58,004 bases of DNA from Candidatus Binataceae bacterium (GCA_030038355.1 JASHPB010000073.1:1-58004); one strand, 5' to 3'. Shown: positions 34,747-43,379, counted from the first letter of the stretch. A program made the numbers and translations. The notes: a model not told the origin generated them from the sequence alone.

Positions 34747-35232
34747 ATGAAGCAAACAAATTCAACCGGGTGGGCGGATTCAATCCGAGTTCGACGCGCC
34801 CGCGTGGCCGACTTGCCGGCGCTGGTCGGCCTCTACAAAGAGCTGCACCTCGACGATTATTCGTATCGGTCGCCGTCGCTCGGAGAAATGCGCAAGGCCT
34901 TCGCCGCGATCTCTCGAAATCGCGATCATCAGATTCTGGTTGCGGAACGCGGCGGCGAGGTCATTGGCGCGCTCCACCTGATGATTTTCCGTCATCTTGG
35001 CCACGGCCTTCGGCCGCTCGGCGTGGTCGAGAACGCGGTCGTCGCCACCTCGCACCGATCGCGCGGCGTCGGCGAGCTGATGATGGCGGCGGCAGACAAG
35101 ATCGCGCGGCGCAACCGATGCTACAAGATGGCGCTCACAACCAACCTGAAGCGCGACCGGGCGCATCGTTTCTACGAGCGCCTCGGATGGCGCCGCACCC
35201 ATTTCGGATATTCGATCGACTTGCCGCTCTAG
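34747..35232 (+). CDS. GNAT-family N-acetyltransferase
   Basis: The 161-aa protein has an N-terminal 'IRVRRARVADLPALVGLYKE', a central beta strand 'GEVIGALHLMIF', and the acetyl-CoA pyrophosphate-binding loop 'VVATSHRSRGVGELMMAAAD' (R-x-x-G-x-G/A-like). The C-terminal 'AHRFYERLGWRRTHFGYSID' is typical. The substrate is unknown. It is transcribed away from the CoA transferase operon, and its TAG stop shares CTAG (35229-35232) with the convergent gene. Confidence 0.92.
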   Translation: MKQTNSTGWADSIRVRRARVADLPALVGLYKELHLDDYSYRSPSLGEMRKAFAAISRNRDHQILVAERGGEVIGALHLMIFRHLGHGLRPLGVVENAVVATSHRSRGVGELMMAAADKIARRNRCYKMALTTNLKRDRAHRFYERLGWRRTHFGYSIDLPL

Positions 35233-36398
35233 CGCCGGCGCATGCGTTGCTGCTGTTGCGCGCGCATTGCCTCGGCCGGAGTCATGATGAGCCGCGGTTC
35301 CTCGGCGGCGCGCTCCTGCTCCTCGGCAAACACCGCGCCGAGCTGTGACCGGAGCCACCTCTGGAAGAACGCCGAGCGCTTCACGTCGCCGCCAGCGCGG
35401 ATGGTCGCGGCTGCGGCCGCCGCCCATCCCGCCTGCTGCCGGCGTCCGCTGCGAAGCATGTAGTACGCGATATCTTCGAGCGTGCGCCGAATCCGCGCGC
35501 CGCTCTCGCCACTCAGGATCCCGGTCAGCGCGTGCTCGAGTATCTCGTTGACGCGCTCGCGCTTCTGGATCGCGCTCACCACGATAACACTCTCTTCGGA
35601 GCGGTTGATTTCATCGAAGTAGGGTTTGATGACCGCCTCAGGCAGCCGCCATTCGAGGAACTCCCGTTCCTTGAGCAGGTCCGGCGATGGCTCCTTTAGC
35701 GTCTCCGCAACCAGCTCGTCGTAAATCGGATGCTTGAGTTCGGTCGGCGGCGGCGCGCCCGTTATTTCCACTCGCAGCGCGAGAAAATTTCCGACCTTGC
35801 CGCGCCGCGCGTCAGGGGTGCGTCGATACGCGTCGCACAGGATGAAGTCGGCGAGACGGGGGTTGGCCTCGATCATCTTGATGTCGGCGTTCTGTTCGAG
35901 CTGCTCTAGCTCGGATCTGAACTCGCGGCGCGTGAGTTCGGCCGTCTCCGCGGCGAGCAAACCTTCCTCGCGCGACTCCAGGGCGAAAAGCCGCTTGATT
36001 CGTCCGCCCATCTGCGTATGACTCAGCCACACGATGCGAACGCCTTCACGATCGGCCGGCGAGAGCATCGCGGTCAGCCTGGCAGAATTCGCCGCCTCGC
36101 GCGATTTTTCTTCGGCTTTGGCAGGTGGCTCGATCCCCCGCTGATGCAAGCGGAAGAGCGCACGCCTGACTTCGCGCCGAAGCGCTCCCGTCGCATTGGT
36201 TTCCATCGTCGCTAGCATCGCGGCCGCGTCACCGTGCGCAATCGCTCCCAGCGCGCGCGCCACCGCCGCGTCATCGATACCCTCTTGCCCGCGCAGCTCG
36301 CCGAGCTTGCGCACGGCCTCTTCGGGCGCTGCGGCTGGATCGAATCCATGCGCGACGAGCAACGGTTCGGGTGCCGCGGTTTCCTTCGGATGCGCCAC
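35229..36398 (-). CDS. uncharacterised 389-aa protein
   Basis: I choose GTG 36398 (VAHPKETAAPEPLLVAHGFD); an in-frame ATG at 36464 would add 22 residues. No domain is recognised. The first third is Ala/Glu-rich and helical. A conserved-looking core follows: 'IVWLSHTQMGGRIKRLFALE', 'ADFILCDAYRRTPDARRGKV', 'LEWRLPEAVIKPYFDEINRS' and 'RRTLEDIAYYMLRSGRRQQA'. The C-terminus is Gln/Arg-rich (AMRAQQQQRMRRR), possibly nucleic-acid binding. There are no membrane segments. It is divergent from the CYTH gene, with a shared upstream region of about 120 bases. Confidence 0.75.
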   Translation of the reverse strand: MAHPKETAAPEPLLVAHGFDPAAAPEEAVRKLGELRGQEGIDDAAVARALGAIAHGDAAAMLATMETNATGALRREVRRALFRLHQRGIEPPAKAEEKSREAANSARLTAMLSPADREGVRIVWLSHTQMGGRIKRLFALESREEGLLAAETAELTRREFRSELEQLEQNADIKMIEANPRLADFILCDAYRRTPDARRGKVGNFLALRVEITGAPPPTELKHPIYDELVAETLKEPSPDLLKEREFLEWRLPEAVIKPYFDEINRSEESVIVVSAIQKRERVNEILEHALTGILSGESGARIRRTLEDIAYYMLRSGRRQQAGWAAAAAATIRAGGDVKRSAFFQRWLRSQLGAVFAEEQERAAEEPRLIMTPAEAMRAQQQQRMRRR

Positions 36399-36519
36399 TG
36401 GTTTAATGTCCCGTGAGCTAATGCCCGCCTGGAATTCGTGGCAGCGTAGGCGGCTCTGGCACAAGGATCAAGCATCGCACGGCCCGAGGGTCGGAACCAC
36501 ACACGTGAAAAGCGGGTCG

Positions 36520-37032
36520 ATGTCGTTGCAGAACCTCGAAGCGAAATTCCCGCTGGATGACCTACCGCTGGCCGAGGAGCGGGCGCGGAAAATCGGCTAC
36601 GAGCGGCGCGCGATACTCAACCAGCGCGACACTTTCTTCGTTGTGCCGAACGGCAAGCTCAAGCTTCGTGAGGAGAACGACCGGGCGAAGCTGATTTTCT
36701 ATGCGCGCGAGGAGAGCGGTCCGCTAGCGCTGAGTTCCTACGACCTCGTCACCGTGGCCGAGCCCGAAGCTACTCGGGCAATGCTTTCCGCGGCACTGGG
36801 AGTGCTCGCCCTGGTGAACAAGGTGCGCATCCTGATGAAGCGCGACACTATCCGGCTGCATCTCGACCGCGTGGAAGGACTTGGCACGTTCGGCGAGGTC
36901 GAGGCGGTGATCGCCACCGGCGACGATCCCAAAAATAGCCGCGGCGCGGTCGATGAGGTGCTTCGCACGCTCGAGGTCGATCGGCGCGGTCTCATCGATG
37001 TGTCCTACTTTGAATTGCTGCTCGCCCGCTGA
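36520..37032 (+). CDS. CYTH-domain protein (triphosphate tunnel fold)
   Basis: From ATG 36520 the protein has 170 aa; GTG 36505 would add five residues. It has the class IV adenylate cyclase/thiamine-triphosphatase pattern: 'NLEAKFPL' (the ExExK-like start, here E-A-K), 'QRDTFFVVPNGKLKLREEN' with alternating charged tunnel residues, 'AKLIFYAREE', 'NKVRILMKRDTIRLHLDRVE' and 'LGTFGEVEAVI'. Family members bind triphosphates and make cAMP or hydrolyse inorganic or thiamine triphosphate. Which applies here is not readable from sequence. Confidence 0.85.
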   Translation: MSLQNLEAKFPLDDLPLAEERARKIGYERRAILNQRDTFFVVPNGKLKLREENDRAKLIFYAREESGPLALSSYDLVTVAEPEATRAMLSAALGVLALVNKVRILMKRDTIRLHLDRVEGLGTFGEVEAVIATGDDPKNSRGAVDEVLRTLEVDRRGLIDVSYFELLLAR

Positions 37033-37085
37033 TCGGAACCGTAAAGGTTCCGCGCAACGCGCGCCGCGTCGAACTCATCTAGCAG

Positions 37086-38903
37086 CTACTCGCCGAAGTA
37101 ATCGTAGGAGAGCCTTTTCATGGCATCGAGCACCGCCGTCGGTCCAAGAGGATTCGCCTCAAGCGCATCGCCAAGTGCCGTCATGTTGCGCTGCATCTCA
37201 GCGTGCCGCGCGTCGCTTGCGTAGCCGACCGGGTCGTCGTCGCTGAGGAAGCTCGCGAGCGAGCCGAAGCCGCGCGCGATGTTGCGAAACCGATGCGCGT
37301 CTTCGGGCCGCGTGTCCTCGAGCGAATACGCGTACACCAGACACGCAACCTCCATGCGGCCGGCATGAAAGCGCTGCTCGTCCATGGTGAGGCGATGCGC
37401 CTCGAGCGCGGACGAGGAAAGCTGTTTCACCAGTCTCGCTGGCGGCGGCATCTTGTTGTTGATCGCGTTAGCGGCAAGCCATCGCGCGTTTTCCGCAAGA
37501 ATCTTCGAAGCCAGCGGCGCGAGCTTTGCCGGATCGTCCGGATGCGTCAGCTCGACGACCGCGCTATCGGTCGTGCCGCCGTGCACGTCGATCAGGCGCA
37601 TCTCGTCCATCTGCTTCAGGACCGGATCGTCAGGCGCGAGCGGAACAACGTAAATCCAGGTCGCGGCGGAGAGGTCATCAGCGGGATCGTGCCTTGGCTG
37701 CACCTCAACCCAGTGGCCGCGGTAGAGCACAACCGGAGTGAAAACCGCGATCGAAGGACCGAACGAAGTTTCGTACACGGAGAGCTTGCTCGCGCCGAGA
37801 TGGTTTCGCTCGAGCACTTCGGCCAGCGCGCGCGCCTCATCCCAATCGAGCGGGCGCGGAAAATGAAGGCCTGCGTCCCACGCCACCTCGGCCAGCAGGT
37901 TTGGAATTCCCAGCGGAAAGATCGTGGCCAGCGCCACCATAAACGCTGCCAAGGCGAAGCGGATTCGCGGCGCCGCCATCCTCGCCATCATGTCCGCGAG
38001 AAAGAAACCACCTATAACCGAACCGGCGAGCGTCGATTGCGCGGCGAAGCGATTCGGATCCTGTATCAGCCACGCGATAGGTGCCGCAGCCCATGCAATC
38101 AGAAAGTGATGCACGCGCGGGCGGCGAAAGAACCACACCGCGCCGGCGATCGCGAGGACGTCGATGAGCGGATCGAGGTGCAGCGCCTCGTGCCCGTGCT
38201 GGCCGCGATACCATGCCAGGTTACGAAGAAAGTGGATCCAATAGGGTGAGGTCAGAATCGTGGTTGCGGCGCCGACGATCACGAGCCCGCGCCATCGGCG
38301 CTCTATTATAGCCGCGATCGCGATTCCGACCGGCACCGTGAGAAATCCGCCGAGATGCGTGTAGCAGACGAGCGACGTGAGGATCGTCGCCGCCATCAGC
38401 TGATTGGCGAGGAAAAAATGAATTGCCCAGGGAATCGTGATGAAGACCCAGCCCGAAGGGATGCCGACGTAGAATGATCCCGACGCGGTGGCGCTGCCCG
38501 CCAGCAGCGCCACCGCGAACATCGCGGCGATGTCGCCGCCCATGCGCCGCACGAAATACCAGGCCGTCAGAATCGCCGCGATCCATTGTGCTACGGCGAG
38601 GAGCGCGTTGGCGAGAATGAAATCATCGGCCGTGCCACCGAGAATTTTGCCGAGGATCGCGATCGCAACATGCAGCGCGGGGCCCTGCAGGTTGGGCCTG
38701 CCGCCGGGGCCAAAGTTGATATGGTCCCACCACGCGCTGCCGTGCTCCGCGTACCAGCGCGCGAGCGAGATGTGATAGCCGGAGTCGATACTCACCCGGT
38801 AGTCGGTAATCGAGTAGAGGAGCAGCGCCAGGTTGACGCCGAAGATCGTCCAGGTGACGATCCGCGCCGCTTGCGAATGATTGATCGAAGACCCGGCGCA
38901 CAT
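37086..38903 (-). CDS. large polytopic membrane protein, GT-C glycosyltransferase-like
   Basis: The 605-aa protein has about ten hydrophobic helices in its first 350 residues and a soluble C-terminal domain of about 250 residues. An early extracytoplasmic loop has 'DYRVSIDSGYHISLARWYAE' with acidic residues after helix 1, as in the catalytic loop of GT-C lipid-linked-sugar transferases, followed by 'GPGGRPNLQGPALHVAI'. No family signature is certain. An enzyme using a polyprenyl-phosphate sugar, or another envelope assembly protein, is an inference. It stops 53 bases from the convergent CYTH gene. Confidence 0.65.
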   Translation of the reverse strand: MCAGSSINHSQAARIVTWTIFGVNLALLLYSITDYRVSIDSGYHISLARWYAEHGSAWWDHINFGPGGRPNLQGPALHVAIAILGKILGGTADDFILANALLAVAQWIAAILTAWYFVRRMGGDIAAMFAVALLAGSATASGSFYVGIPSGWVFITIPWAIHFFLANQLMAATILTSLVCYTHLGGFLTVPVGIAIAAIIERRWRGLVIVGAATTILTSPYWIHFLRNLAWYRGQHGHEALHLDPLIDVLAIAGAVWFFRRPRVHHFLIAWAAAPIAWLIQDPNRFAAQSTLAGSVIGGFFLADMMARMAAPRIRFALAAFMVALATIFPLGIPNLLAEVAWDAGLHFPRPLDWDEARALAEVLERNHLGASKLSVYETSFGPSIAVFTPVVLYRGHWVEVQPRHDPADDLSAATWIYVVPLAPDDPVLKQMDEMRLIDVHGGTTDSAVVELTHPDDPAKLAPLASKILAENARWLAANAINNKMPPPARLVKQLSSSALEAHRLTMDEQRFHAGRMEVACLVYAYSLEDTRPEDAHRFRNIARGFGSLASFLSDDDPVGYASDARHAEMQRNMTALGDALEANPLGPTAVLDAMKRLSYDYFGE

Positions 38904-38920
38904 TTACCCGCCACCGGTTT

Positions 38921-39649
38921 TCAGGCCCGGGTGTGCCTGGTCGCGCGCTCCAGAGGCTCAGGAATCAGGGCGTGCGTGACGAAGTCGAGCACGGTCGCCA
39001 GCGCCTCTGCGTCGCTGATTTTGCATGTTAGGTCATGGTAGCGCACGCGGGCGAACCAGTTGATCATTTCGATTATGAGCCGCGCCGTCGAATGAGTATC
39101 GGGCACGGCGCGGCACTGGCCGCCGCGCATCCGCTGATTCAGGTACTTCGACAGCCGTTCGATGAGCGCGGTGCGAAGATTGTAGAAGAGGTGCGCGAGC
39201 TCGGGCAGGTCAGCCACCGACGATTCGATCAGCGTGATCAGGTGACGGATGCGGTAGATGGCCTCGTAAAGCTCGCGCGTTACGCTCTGGAGTTCGGCAC
39301 GCACGTCGGCGGCGCGAGCGCGGTGCAAGGCCGCGGTCAAAACCGGCATTTTTTCGGAGAGGTCGGTCAGCTCGGCGAATCGCCTGCGTGCGGCCTCCTC
39401 GCCGCGAAAGCGGATCGGAAGCGCGGCCGGTTCCTCGAAGTCGTCATCGACCAGGCCGCGCTCGAGCGCGAAGAAAAAGAGCGCTTCCTTGCTTTCGACG
39501 TAATTGTAGAGCGACCCCGGCGACACACCCAGCTCGCTTGCAATATCGGCCATCTGCGTGCGGCGGTAGCCCTTGCGGCAGAACACAGCCACGGCAGCAT
39601 CGACGAGTTTGCTGATCCGGTCGGCGGGACGGGTGCGAGCCATGGTCAT
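38921..39649 (-). CDS. TetR/AcrR-family transcriptional repressor
   Basis: The 242-aa protein has an N-terminal helix-turn-helix, 'VDAAVAVFCRKGYRRTQMAD' through 'ELGVSPGSLYNYVESKEALF', which is diagnostic for TetR. The ligand-binding C-terminal domain is Arg-rich and divergent. Its gene follows the 57-aa membrane peptide gene (39683-39856) on the same strand. Near-identical inverted-symmetry sites at 39661-39675 and 39917-39931 bracket that peptide gene, so autoregulation is likely. It stops 17 bases upstream of the GT-C-like gene, which may belong to the same transcript. Confidence 0.93.
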   Translation of the reverse strand: MTMARTRPADRISKLVDAAVAVFCRKGYRRTQMADIASELGVSPGSLYNYVESKEALFFFALERGLVDDDFEEPAALPIRFRGEEAARRRFAELTDLSEKMPVLTAALHRARAADVRAELQSVTRELYEAIYRIRHLITLIESSVADLPELAHLFYNLRTALIERLSKYLNQRMRGGQCRAVPDTHSTARLIIEMINWFARVRYHDLTCKISDAEALATVLDFVTHALIPEPLERATRHTRA

Positions 39650-39660
39650 GTCTACAATTA

Positions 39661-39675
39661 AATGAATCGTTCAGT
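39661..39675. promoter_or_regulatory. putative TetR operator, site 1
   Basis: AATGAATCGTTCAGT contains the dyad TGAA-TCG-TTCA. It lies 12 bases upstream of the tetR start and matches the reverse complement of 39917-39931 at 14 of 15 bases, which supports binding by the same protein. Confidence 0.6.
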
Positions 39676-39682
39676 CAAGTTT

Positions 39683-39856
39683 TTACCAGAGCAATTTGGC
39701 CATTTCGCTCACGACGTAGAACAGCGTGATTGCGGCGAAGACCGCGCCCGGCAGTTCACTGATGCGCAGCGCGAGTTCCGTGCACTGGCTCGATTCGCGG
39801 CTGTCAGGCTCGGCCTGGTATCCATTGAGTGAGGTTATTTTTCCAAAAGCTGCCAT
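39683..39856 (-). CDS. 57-aa single-pass membrane peptide
   Basis: The ATG at 39856 follows a good ribosome binding site (GGAGAACAAA, then ATG). The product begins 'MAAFGKITSLNGYQAEPDSR' and ends 'EMAKLLW'. Its one hydrophobic segment is 'LPGAVFAAITLFYVVSEMAK' (residues 35-54). The N-terminal half is polar and acidic with one Cys, so it is probably anchored with a soluble N-tail. It is flanked on both sides by the same putative TetR operator and precedes tetR, so it is likely the regulator's main target in this operon. No homology is recognised. Confidence 0.7.
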   Translation of the reverse strand: MAAFGKITSLNGYQAEPDSRESSQCTELALRISELPGAVFAAITLFYVVSEMAKLLW

Positions 39857-39916
39857 TTTGTTCTCCTTTGGTGGCCCCCCGGACGGGGCGGCGACGTTGG
39901 CTATGGTCTAAATATA

Positions 39917-39931
39917 ACTGAATGATTCATT
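39917..39931. promoter_or_regulatory. putative TetR operator, site 2 (upstream of the 57-aa gene)
   Basis: ACTGAATGATTCATT, with the perfect inner palindrome GAATGATTCATTC (39920-39932), lies 61 bases upstream of the 57-aa gene's start, in A/T-rich sequence suited to a promoter. Its reverse complement matches site 1 except for one base. Confidence 0.6.
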
Positions 39932-40050
39932 CGGTCAAGAGCCAGCACAAAAATAATTTCGCCTCTGCTGCCAGCTTCAACACGAATGAGCTTGCCCGCG
40001 GGCGCTGAAACGCCTGCTGTCGTTGGGGGAAAGCGCAAAAAACGGAGCGC

Positions 40051-41085
40051 TCAGATCGCCGCGCTGAAAATCTGTTCGGCACCCGTGCCGGCGAGGATCG
40101 AATCGACGAATTTGCGATCGCTGTCGCCAAGCGCGGCGCGCGATTCGCGCAGCCACGCCAGGCATTTGCCCTGGTAAGGGAACGGCTGCTGCAGCCACGG
40201 GCGTCCGTCGATCTCGCACTCGACCTTGTCTGCCTTTGACTTGAGCGCGCGTGCATTCGCGAGCAGAAATGGCGCGTACACGCGGCCGATCTCGACGAAG
40301 AAGGCGCGCAATGATTGGCCGATCGCATCGCGGCTGATCCAAGCCGAGTCATCGACCTCGAGCGAGCTCGCGTCCTCGACCTGTGAGACCCACGACACGA
40401 CGCGCGGCGTCTCGGCGGATGCGATCGCGGCTGGCGTCGGATCGAAATGGGTGAGCTGGCTCAGTTGTCCGAACAGTCCGAAGTCGCCGACTCCCGGCCG
40501 CGCGCCCATCAAAAAGCGATTTCCGATGGCGAGATGATTGTCGAGCAGCTTCAGCAGACGCCGATAGCTGTCCTCGATAACCGGCTTTGTGACTTCGTTT
40601 GAGCCGACGACACCGAGCCGGCTTATTTGGCGCTCGGCGATGAACTTCGACGCCTTCGCGAGAGTCTCGGGCTTGAGATTCAGATCGCGATCGAGCGGCA
40701 GTATGTGCGACGCCTTGTGAATATCGGCGGCGTAGTTCCAGCGGTAATGGAACATCGGCTTGGTCAGCCATTCGTCGCCGTAGTCCTCGAGCAGTTCCTG
40801 CACAAAGGCGAGCGCAGGATCGCGCGGCACGAGCGATCGCTCATGGAACATGCCCTCGAGCCGCTTGATCTCGAAGGTCGAGTCGATCATCGCCTGGTCG
40901 GGCTTCCCATCTTCGCCGGGGAAAACGAGCACCGGGATGAGCGCCACCGGCACCGCGGGGATGCCCACGTCTTCTCTCGAGCCGCGCATGATCCAGCTGA
41001 ACGGGATGCGCCGAAAGCGCAGCACCGCGCGCATCTTGCGCGAGTAGGGTGAACCGTAGCCCCCGACCAGCTTGAGCGGCTTCAT
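40051..41085 (-). CDS. glutathione S-transferase-family protein, extended
   Basis: The 344-aa protein starts with a thioredoxin-like GST N-domain: 'LVGGYGSPYSRKMRAVLRFR', with Ser/Tyr in the glutathione-activating region, and 'IPVLVFPG' with the cis-Pro. A long all-helical C-domain includes 'FLMGARPGVGDFGLFGQLSQ', which matches the GST N-capping region. It is longer than typical GSTs (about 210 aa), with about 100 extra C-terminal residues ending 'AGTGAEQIFSAAI'. It lies 11 bases after the sulfatase stop, third in the TetR-sulfatase-GST operon. The substrate is unknown. Confidence 0.85.
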   Translation of the reverse strand: MKPLKLVGGYGSPYSRKMRAVLRFRRIPFSWIMRGSREDVGIPAVPVALIPVLVFPGEDGKPDQAMIDSTFEIKRLEGMFHERSLVPRDPALAFVQELLEDYGDEWLTKPMFHYRWNYAADIHKASHILPLDRDLNLKPETLAKASKFIAERQISRLGVVGSNEVTKPVIEDSYRRLLKLLDNHLAIGNRFLMGARPGVGDFGLFGQLSQLTHFDPTPAAIASAETPRVVSWVSQVEDASSLEVDDSAWISRDAIGQSLRAFFVEIGRVYAPFLLANARALKSKADKVECEIDGRPWLQQPFPYQGKCLAWLRESRAALGDSDRKFVDSILAGTGAEQIFSAAI

Positions 41086-41096
41086 GGCGATCGCTC

Positions 41097-42677
41097 CTAC
41101 GCGGGCGCCTCGACTGTAAACATCGGGTCACGCGCCTTTGGCAGATTGTCGTACATGTCGGCGATCAAGTCGGACTTGATTTTCTGCCGCGCCGGATCGT
41201 TCCACAGGTTCTGCCACTGCATCGGATCGTCCTTCAGGTTGTAGAGCTCGCCCTCGGTCCCGTCGTAGCGGATATCGGGCTGCGGGAAGTCGCCTCCGGC
41301 GAGCATCCGCGGCACGAGGCCAAGGTCATAGCCCAGGTTGTCCGTGGATTTCTCGTACACCGTGCAGACCCATCCGTCGCGGGCGATCGTCCTGAGATGC
41401 ATCCCCACCTGCTTGAACTGGCTGTCCCATTCGGTGAAGACGCGCTCGCGGCCTGAGCCCGCCGCGGTCGGCAGCGGCTTCCCCTGAATCCATTCGGGAG
41501 CCGGCACGCCTGCGATCTGGCAGAAGGTTGGCGCGAGATCGATTTGGCCGACCGGCTCATCGATCGTAGCCGGCTTGACGTTGGCCGCCGGCGCCGGCCG
41601 CCAGATCATCGGCAGCCGCATGAGCGCATCGACGTGATACGGCCCCTTGTAGAGCAGCCCGAAGTCGCCTTGCAGCTCGCCGTGGTCCGTCGTGAAGAGC
41701 ACGTCGGTGTTGGCGCGCCATCCGCGCTCGTCGATGCGCTTCAGCACGCGGCCGCATGCTTCGTCGATGAGTTCGTTCTCGACATGCACCATGGCGTTGA
41801 CTTCGCGAATTTGATCCTCTGTGAGAGCCGCCGGAATGAAGGTCGCCGGTCCGCCCTCGAAGTTGCGGAAGCGGCCGTGATACCAGCCGAGCCAGTGGCG
41901 CGGTTTCTGCGCCAGAATCTTCTCAATCTTCTCGCGTGAGCCGGGATAACCAGCGGGCAGATCGAGATCCTGCCACTTGATGCGCCTTGCCTCGCGCGCT
42001 GGCGGATCCCACGGATGATGCGGGTCGGGGAAGCTCATCCAGACGAACCAGTTCTCTTTTGGATCGAGCGAATCGAGAAATGCCATCGTGCGATCGGCGA
42101 CCCAGTCGGTGTGATAGTGCTCGCGCGGAATCGGGTTGTACTTCACCTCCGGCGCGCCGGTGTCGCCGCCGGGCCGCGCGCTGAGGAGAGGAGCGAAGCC
42201 TGCGATCTCATCGGGGAAATTCTTCGCGAGCCAGACCGAGTAGTGCCAGCCGTTCAGCGGCGCGTGCATCGCGAGTTCCATCCGCTCGAAACCGCGATAC
42301 GGTCCGGTGGAGTCTTGGCGCGCCATCTGGTTCTCGAACCAGCGCTGATTCATATCGAAGGCGGGCTCGAAATGCGCCTTGCCGAGCAGCGCGGTGCGAT
42401 ATCCCGCGCGCTCGTGGAGCCATCGCGCGACGCTCGGCGCGTCGGATGGGAGTGGCACGCCGTTGGCGAATACGCCGTGCGTGCGGACGTACTGGCCAGT
42501 GATCATGCTGGCGCGGGCAGGCATGCAGACCGTGTTCTGGTTGTGTGCGCGGCGATAGTTGATGCCGTCGCGGGCGAGAGCGTCGATAACGGGCGTCTTC
42601 GCGATTTTGCCGCCGTTGCAGCCGAGCGAATCGAAGCGTTGCTGGTCGGTCGTGATAAAGAGAATGTTGCGGCCCAT
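41097..42677 (-). CDS. type I sulfatase / alkaline-phosphatase superfamily hydrolase
   Basis: From ATG 42677 (MGRNILFITTDQQRFDSLGC), preceded by a GGGAGA ribosome binding site, the product has 526 aa. The formylglycine signature C-x-P-x-R is C51-M-P-A-R55 in 'NTVCMPARASMITGQY'. The metal ligand motif 'TTDQQ' (D11) and later 'LFTTDHGELQGDFGL' complete the site. There is no signal peptide, so the enzyme is cytoplasmic. Activation needs a formylglycine-generating enzyme, not encoded here. Substrates may be alkyl or aryl sulfates or phosphonate-type esters. It sits between its TetR gene and a GST gene. Confidence 0.93.
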   Translation of the reverse strand: MGRNILFITTDQQRFDSLGCNGGKIAKTPVIDALARDGINYRRAHNQNTVCMPARASMITGQYVRTHGVFANGVPLPSDAPSVARWLHERAGYRTALLGKAHFEPAFDMNQRWFENQMARQDSTGPYRGFERMELAMHAPLNGWHYSVWLAKNFPDEIAGFAPLLSARPGGDTGAPEVKYNPIPREHYHTDWVADRTMAFLDSLDPKENWFVWMSFPDPHHPWDPPAREARRIKWQDLDLPAGYPGSREKIEKILAQKPRHWLGWYHGRFRNFEGGPATFIPAALTEDQIREVNAMVHVENELIDEACGRVLKRIDERGWRANTDVLFTTDHGELQGDFGLLYKGPYHVDALMRLPMIWRPAPAANVKPATIDEPVGQIDLAPTFCQIAGVPAPEWIQGKPLPTAAGSGRERVFTEWDSQFKQVGMHLRTIARDGWVCTVYEKSTDNLGYDLGLVPRMLAGGDFPQPDIRYDGTEGELYNLKDDPMQWQNLWNDPARQKIKSDLIADMYDNLPKARDPMFTVEAPA

Positions 42678-42696
42678 CGTCGATGGTTCTCCCAAT

Positions 42697-43302
42697 TCAA
42701 TTGCGGTTGATGAGCAGGGCGCGCGTGACGCGTTCCATCACGCGGCGCGCTTCGCTTTCACTGAGCCCTTGTTGCCGGCGCATCATGTCCCACGCGTCCC
42801 AGGAGAGCGCAACGTCCAGCGCGTTGAGGAGCTCGCGGCGCTCGGCGCCTTCATGGGCAGCGAGCTCGGGATCAAAGGCCGTCTGGATTTGGCGTCGCGC
42901 GAGGCCGCGCGCCCCTGACAGTTGTTTCGCAAGCGAAGGCGTGAACGGCTCGCGCAGCAGCGCCGAGCGCCGCACGGGCGAGATGAACTCGAACATTCGT
43001 GCGCGCTGCGCTACGAACTCGCCGATTCGGCTTGCGAGTGGTATCGAAGGCGAGATCGCCGGCTTCATCAGCGGCGCGACGCGCTCGAGTTGGCGCTTGG
43101 CGAGCGCGGCGTAGATCGTTTCGAGGTCGTTGAAGTGGTGGAAGACGAGCCGGAGCGATACGCCGGCGCGCTCGGCGATACGCGCCGCCGTCGGTTGGAG
43201 GTCGCCCTCGTTGATCAGATCGAGCAGCGCATCGACCACCGCCTCGCGAGTGCGATAGCTGCGGGCGACGCGGCCGTCGAGTGGCAGGTTCGCGGCTGGC
43301 AT
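42697..43302 (-). CDS. TetR-family regulator of the sulfatase operon
   Basis: The 201-aa protein has an N-terminal helix-turn-helix, 'VVDALLDLINEGDLQPTAAR' through 'ERAGVSLRLVFHHFNDLETI', with 'LRLVFHHF' replacing the more usual 'LYYHF' recognition helix. The ligand domain begins near residue 70. Its stop lies 19 bases before the sulfatase ATG, and the GST gene follows, so this is a self-contained regulated unit. No strong palindrome was found just upstream of 43302. Confidence 0.9.
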   Translation of the reverse strand: MPAANLPLDGRVARSYRTREAVVDALLDLINEGDLQPTAARIAERAGVSLRLVFHHFNDLETIYAALAKRQLERVAPLMKPAISPSIPLASRIGEFVAQRARMFEFISPVRRSALLREPFTPSLAKQLSGARGLARRQIQTAFDPELAAHEGAERRELLNALDVALSWDAWDMMRRQQGLSESEARRVMERVTRALLINRN

Positions 43303-43379
43303 GCCGCGAATATTATTACATCACCAGTGCAAATTCAAGCGGTGTATGCTGCGTGCGCGGCGGACTCAGCTGAGCGCCG

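Noticed and set aside
43365-43374. Palindrome CTCAGCTGAG just past the NUDIX stop.
   Set aside because: It has no loop or T-run for a terminator, and is short enough to be chance; no second copy was seen.
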